Assembly (NCBI GenBank): GCA_035063785.1 | Contig: JAPSFS010000001.1 | Coordinates: forward strand, 186,001-250,000 | DNA: 64,000 nt | Source of the DNA: Comamonas_C sp026954015 | GTDB lineage: Bacteria > Pseudomonadota > Gammaproteobacteria > Burkholderiales > Burkholderiaceae_C | Direction of reading: 5' to 3' | Part shown: positions 62,484 to 64,000 of the stretch, piece after piece | How the letters are laid out: each line of letters starts with the position of its first letter | How positions within the stretch are numbered: the stretch's first letter is position 1 | Program-made: the position numbers and the translations under genes | Notes under the pieces: generated by a model | Told to the model about the DNA's origin: nothing | The model's input: only the letters and a program-made list of their open reading frames with translations | The model's database searches: none

Positions 62484-62969
62484 GTGGCACGCCTGCTTGC
62501 GATCGGACTCGTGCGCGCGGTGCACGCCTGGGCGTGGACGGTGTTCTGGCTGTTCATCCTCACACGGACGATGCTCGCGTGGCACACCGACGTGGTGTTG
62601 CCGGTGGTGCTTGCGGTGGTGTTCATGCCGCTGATCTACGCGCCATTGCTGGCGTGGCGCTACGGCAGCGACGGCGATGCGGACGATGTCGAGGACGTGG
62701 TGTTTGGCCTGGGCGCGGGAGCGACTTTCCTGGGCTCCGTCGCCGGCAGCGCTTTGCTGCTCGGGTTCGTCAACTTCCTGGTCCAGTGGAGCAGCCGTGG
62801 CCCCGGTGGCGGCGCGGCCATCTTCACCGCGGTTGTGCTGCACATCGTGGTGATGGTGAGCATCACCCTGGGCGAGCGTTTTCTGAAGCGGATAGGGCGC
62901 GATGACGATGGAGCGGTGCGGCAGCGCCTGTGCACAGGCCATCGCAAAAAGTATGGTATTGATAGCTGA
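62484..62969 (+). CDS. Small polytopic membrane protein of unknown function
   Basis: A 161-residue protein with four predicted membrane helices (for example WTVFWLFILTRTMLAW and ATFLGSVAGSALLLGFVNFL) and an acidic loop SDGDADDVEDV. GTG 62484 is 16 bp from the ahcY stop. The C-terminal tail HRKKYGIDS ends at a stop codon that lies inside hairpin repeat F, so the native C terminus may have been altered by the repeat. Located between ahcY and metF, as commonly seen in relatives, but no role is known. Confidence 0.8.
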   Translation: MARLLAIGLVRAVHAWAWTVFWLFILTRTMLAWHTDVVLPVVLAVVFMPLIYAPLLAWRYGSDGDADDVEDVVFGLGAGATFLGSVAGSALLLGFVNFLVQWSSRGPGGGAAIFTAVVLHIVVMVSITLGERFLKRIGRDDDGAVRQRLCTGHRKKYGIDS

Positions 62970-63008
62970 CAGCGATTGTCCATCAAGCGCTGGAGCCACA
63001 TTTTCTTT
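62957..63008. repeat. Dispersed hairpin repeat, copy F (ends the membrane-protein gene)
   Basis: CAGCG-ATTG and CAAG-CGCTG arms (one mismatch) around a TCCAT centre, with flanks TATTGATAGCTGA and GAGCCACATTTTCTTTGA. The TGA in GATAGCTGAC (62967-62969) is the stop codon of the gene before it. It separates that gene from metF. Confidence 0.75.
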
Positions 63009-63044
63009 GAAAATTGAGCCTGCGATGCAGGAACGGAGAACGGC

Positions 63045-63875
63045 ATGAGCGTGCCGGTCAGTTGCGAGTTTTTTCCGCCCAAGACCCCCGAGGGGGTGGG
63101 CAAGCTGCGTGCCGTGCGCCAGCAGCTCTATGCGCTGCGCCCGCAGTTCTGCTCCGTCACCTACGGCGCGGGCGGCTCCACGCAGGCAGGCACGTTCACC
63201 ACGGTGCAGGAGATCCTGTCGGAGGGCGTGCCCGCCGCGTCGCACTTCTCGTGCGTCGGCGCCACGCGCGAGACGGTGCGCGCGCAGCTCGCCGAGCTGC
63301 AGGCGATGGGCGTGAAGCGCCTCGTGGCGCTGCGCGGCGACCTGCCCAGCGGCTACGGGCTTGGCGGGTCGTTCCAGTACGCGAGCGATCTCGTGGCCTT
63401 CATCCGCGCCGAAACCGGACGGCACTTTCACATCGAGGTCGCGGCCTACCCCGAGATGCACCCCCAGGCGCGCTCGCCCGAGGCCGACCTCAAGGCCTTC
63501 GCCGCCAAGGTGCACGCGGGGGCGGATTCGGCGATCACCCAGTATTTCTTCAACGCCGATGCGTACTTTCGCTTCGTGGACGAGGTACGCCGCGCGGGGC
63601 TGGACGTGCCCGTCGTCCCCGGCATCATGCCCATACTCGGCGCCACGCAGTTGCTGCGCTTTTCCGACGCCTGCGGCGCGGAGGTGCCGCGCTGGCTGCG
63701 TCTGCGCCTGCAGGGTCTGGGTGACGACGCGGCAGGCATCCGCGCGTTCGGGCTGGACGTGGTGGCGCGCCTGTGCGAGCGACTCGTCGCAGGGGGCGCG
63801 CCGGGCCTGCACTTCTACACGCTGAACCAGGGCGCGGCGACGGTCGAACTCTGTCGGCGGCTGGGGCTGGCCTGA
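63045..63875 (+). CDS. metF: 5,10-methylenetetrahydrofolate reductase
   Basis: A 276-residue FAD enzyme that makes 5-methyltetrahydrofolate for methionine synthesis. The N terminus CEFFPPKTPEGVGKL carries the catalytic glutamate; CSVTYGAGGSTQ and SCVGATRETVRAQLAEL and RLVALRGDLPSGYG follow; DSAITQYFFNADAYFRFVD and PGIMPILGATQLLRF are typical. GAACGGAGAA precedes the ATG. Likely the last gene of the ahcY unit. Confidence 0.97.
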   Translation: MSVPVSCEFFPPKTPEGVGKLRAVRQQLYALRPQFCSVTYGAGGSTQAGTFTTVQEILSEGVPAASHFSCVGATRETVRAQLAELQAMGVKRLVALRGDLPSGYGLGGSFQYASDLVAFIRAETGRHFHIEVAAYPEMHPQARSPEADLKAFAAKVHAGADSAITQYFFNADAYFRFVDEVRRAGLDVPVVPGIMPILGATQLLRFSDACGAEVPRWLRLRLQGLGDDAAGIRAFGLDVVARLCERLVAGGAPGLHFYTLNQGAATVELCRRLGLA

Positions 63876-63876
63876 G

Positions 63877-64000
63877 ATGCGCCGGCGCAGCGCTTCACCG
63901 CCGCGGTGCATGCTGCTCGCGTGGGCGCTGGTGTCGTGGCTGGCCGGTTGCGCGGTGCCTCCGCCAGCTACCGAGGCGCCCGCGCCCGCCGAGGTGCAGC
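63877..64000 (+). CDS. Lipoprotein, start only (window edge)
   Basis: ATG 63877 follows the metF stop by one base. The first 41 residues show a basic start (RRRSASPPRC), a hydrophobic core and a lipobox (SWLAGC), then a proline/alanine-rich start of the mature protein (PPPATEAPAPAE). The gene runs off the window. No family can be given. Confidence 0.65.
   Translation, partial: MRRRSASPPRCMLLAWALVSWLAGCAVPPPATEAPAPAEVQ

Overview
The window is 64 kb of high-GC chromosome, densely packed with genes. It fits a betaproteobacterium of the Burkholderiales, most likely family Comamonadaceae. The reasons are the hemE-priA order, an aerobic phenylacetate cluster with a stand-alone PaaN, the ahcY/metF pair under an SAH riboswitch, small families typical of that group (DUF3567, DUF1840, DUF3108), Bug-type and TRAP-type binding proteins, and a dispersed hairpin repeat of a kind I associate with Comamonadaceae. 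The genus cannot be named from the sequence alone. I see no rRNA, CRISPR array, phage or insertion sequence.

Layout. 1-3.6 kb: end of an auxin-efflux-type carrier, then a three-gene set (PMT/ArnT-like transferase, GT2 polyprenyl-phosphate glycosyltransferase, GtrA flippase) that looks like a glycan-modification cassette. 3.6-6.4 kb: a complete TRAP transporter (minus strand). 6.6-10.1 kb: priA and hemE. 10.1-22.8 kb: the phenylacetate (paa) region. paaN and a small unknown gene run leftward into hemE. paaG, paaI, paaK, an unfamiliar diiron oxygenase/reductase pair, paaABCDE, paaR and an ABC-type binding protein run rightward. Two overlapping divergent promoters share one palindromic operator at about 12.24 kb. 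22.8-27.7 kb: a copper-linked operon (DUF2946, TonB receptor, YcnI-like, CopC-CopD fusion). 27.8-33.3 kb: mixed small genes, including a decayed thioesterase and a bacterial acyl-CoA-binding protein. 33.4-37.0 kb: a B12-dependent ribonucleotide reductase interrupted by a 380-residue intein at its active-site NPC/GEQ motif. 37.1-44.1 kb: NnrS, tRNA-Met, enoyl-CoA hydratase, M61 peptidase, DsbC, a UbiH-type hydroxylase and a MOSC protein. 44.2-56.3 kb: ychF, an MFS carrier, a secreted beta-propeller with a secreted creatininase-like protein, alkB, DUF3567, DUF3108, a FAH-family protein, a PAS protein, a zinc-ribbon membrane protein, a diguanylate cyclase and tgt. 56.3-64 kb: universal stress protein, a 1019-residue Ig-like lipoprotein of visibly lower GC, a nitroreductase, then SAH riboswitch-ahcY-membrane protein-metF.

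How the parts work together. The paa block covers CoA activation (PaaK), ring epoxidation (PaaABCDE), isomerisation (PaaG), ring-cleavage-product oxidation (PaaN), thioesterase rescue (PaaI) and repression (PaaR). The beta-oxidation-like steps PaaF, PaaH and PaaJ are not in the block, although the enoyl-CoA hydratase at 38.6-39.4 kb could serve as PaaF. The ahcY-metF pair forms the methyl-cycle module and is sensed through S-adenosylhomocysteine. The least explained items are the diiron/reductase pair inside the paa operon, the in-frame copies of the hairpin repeat inside two genes, and the small gene between paaN and hemE.
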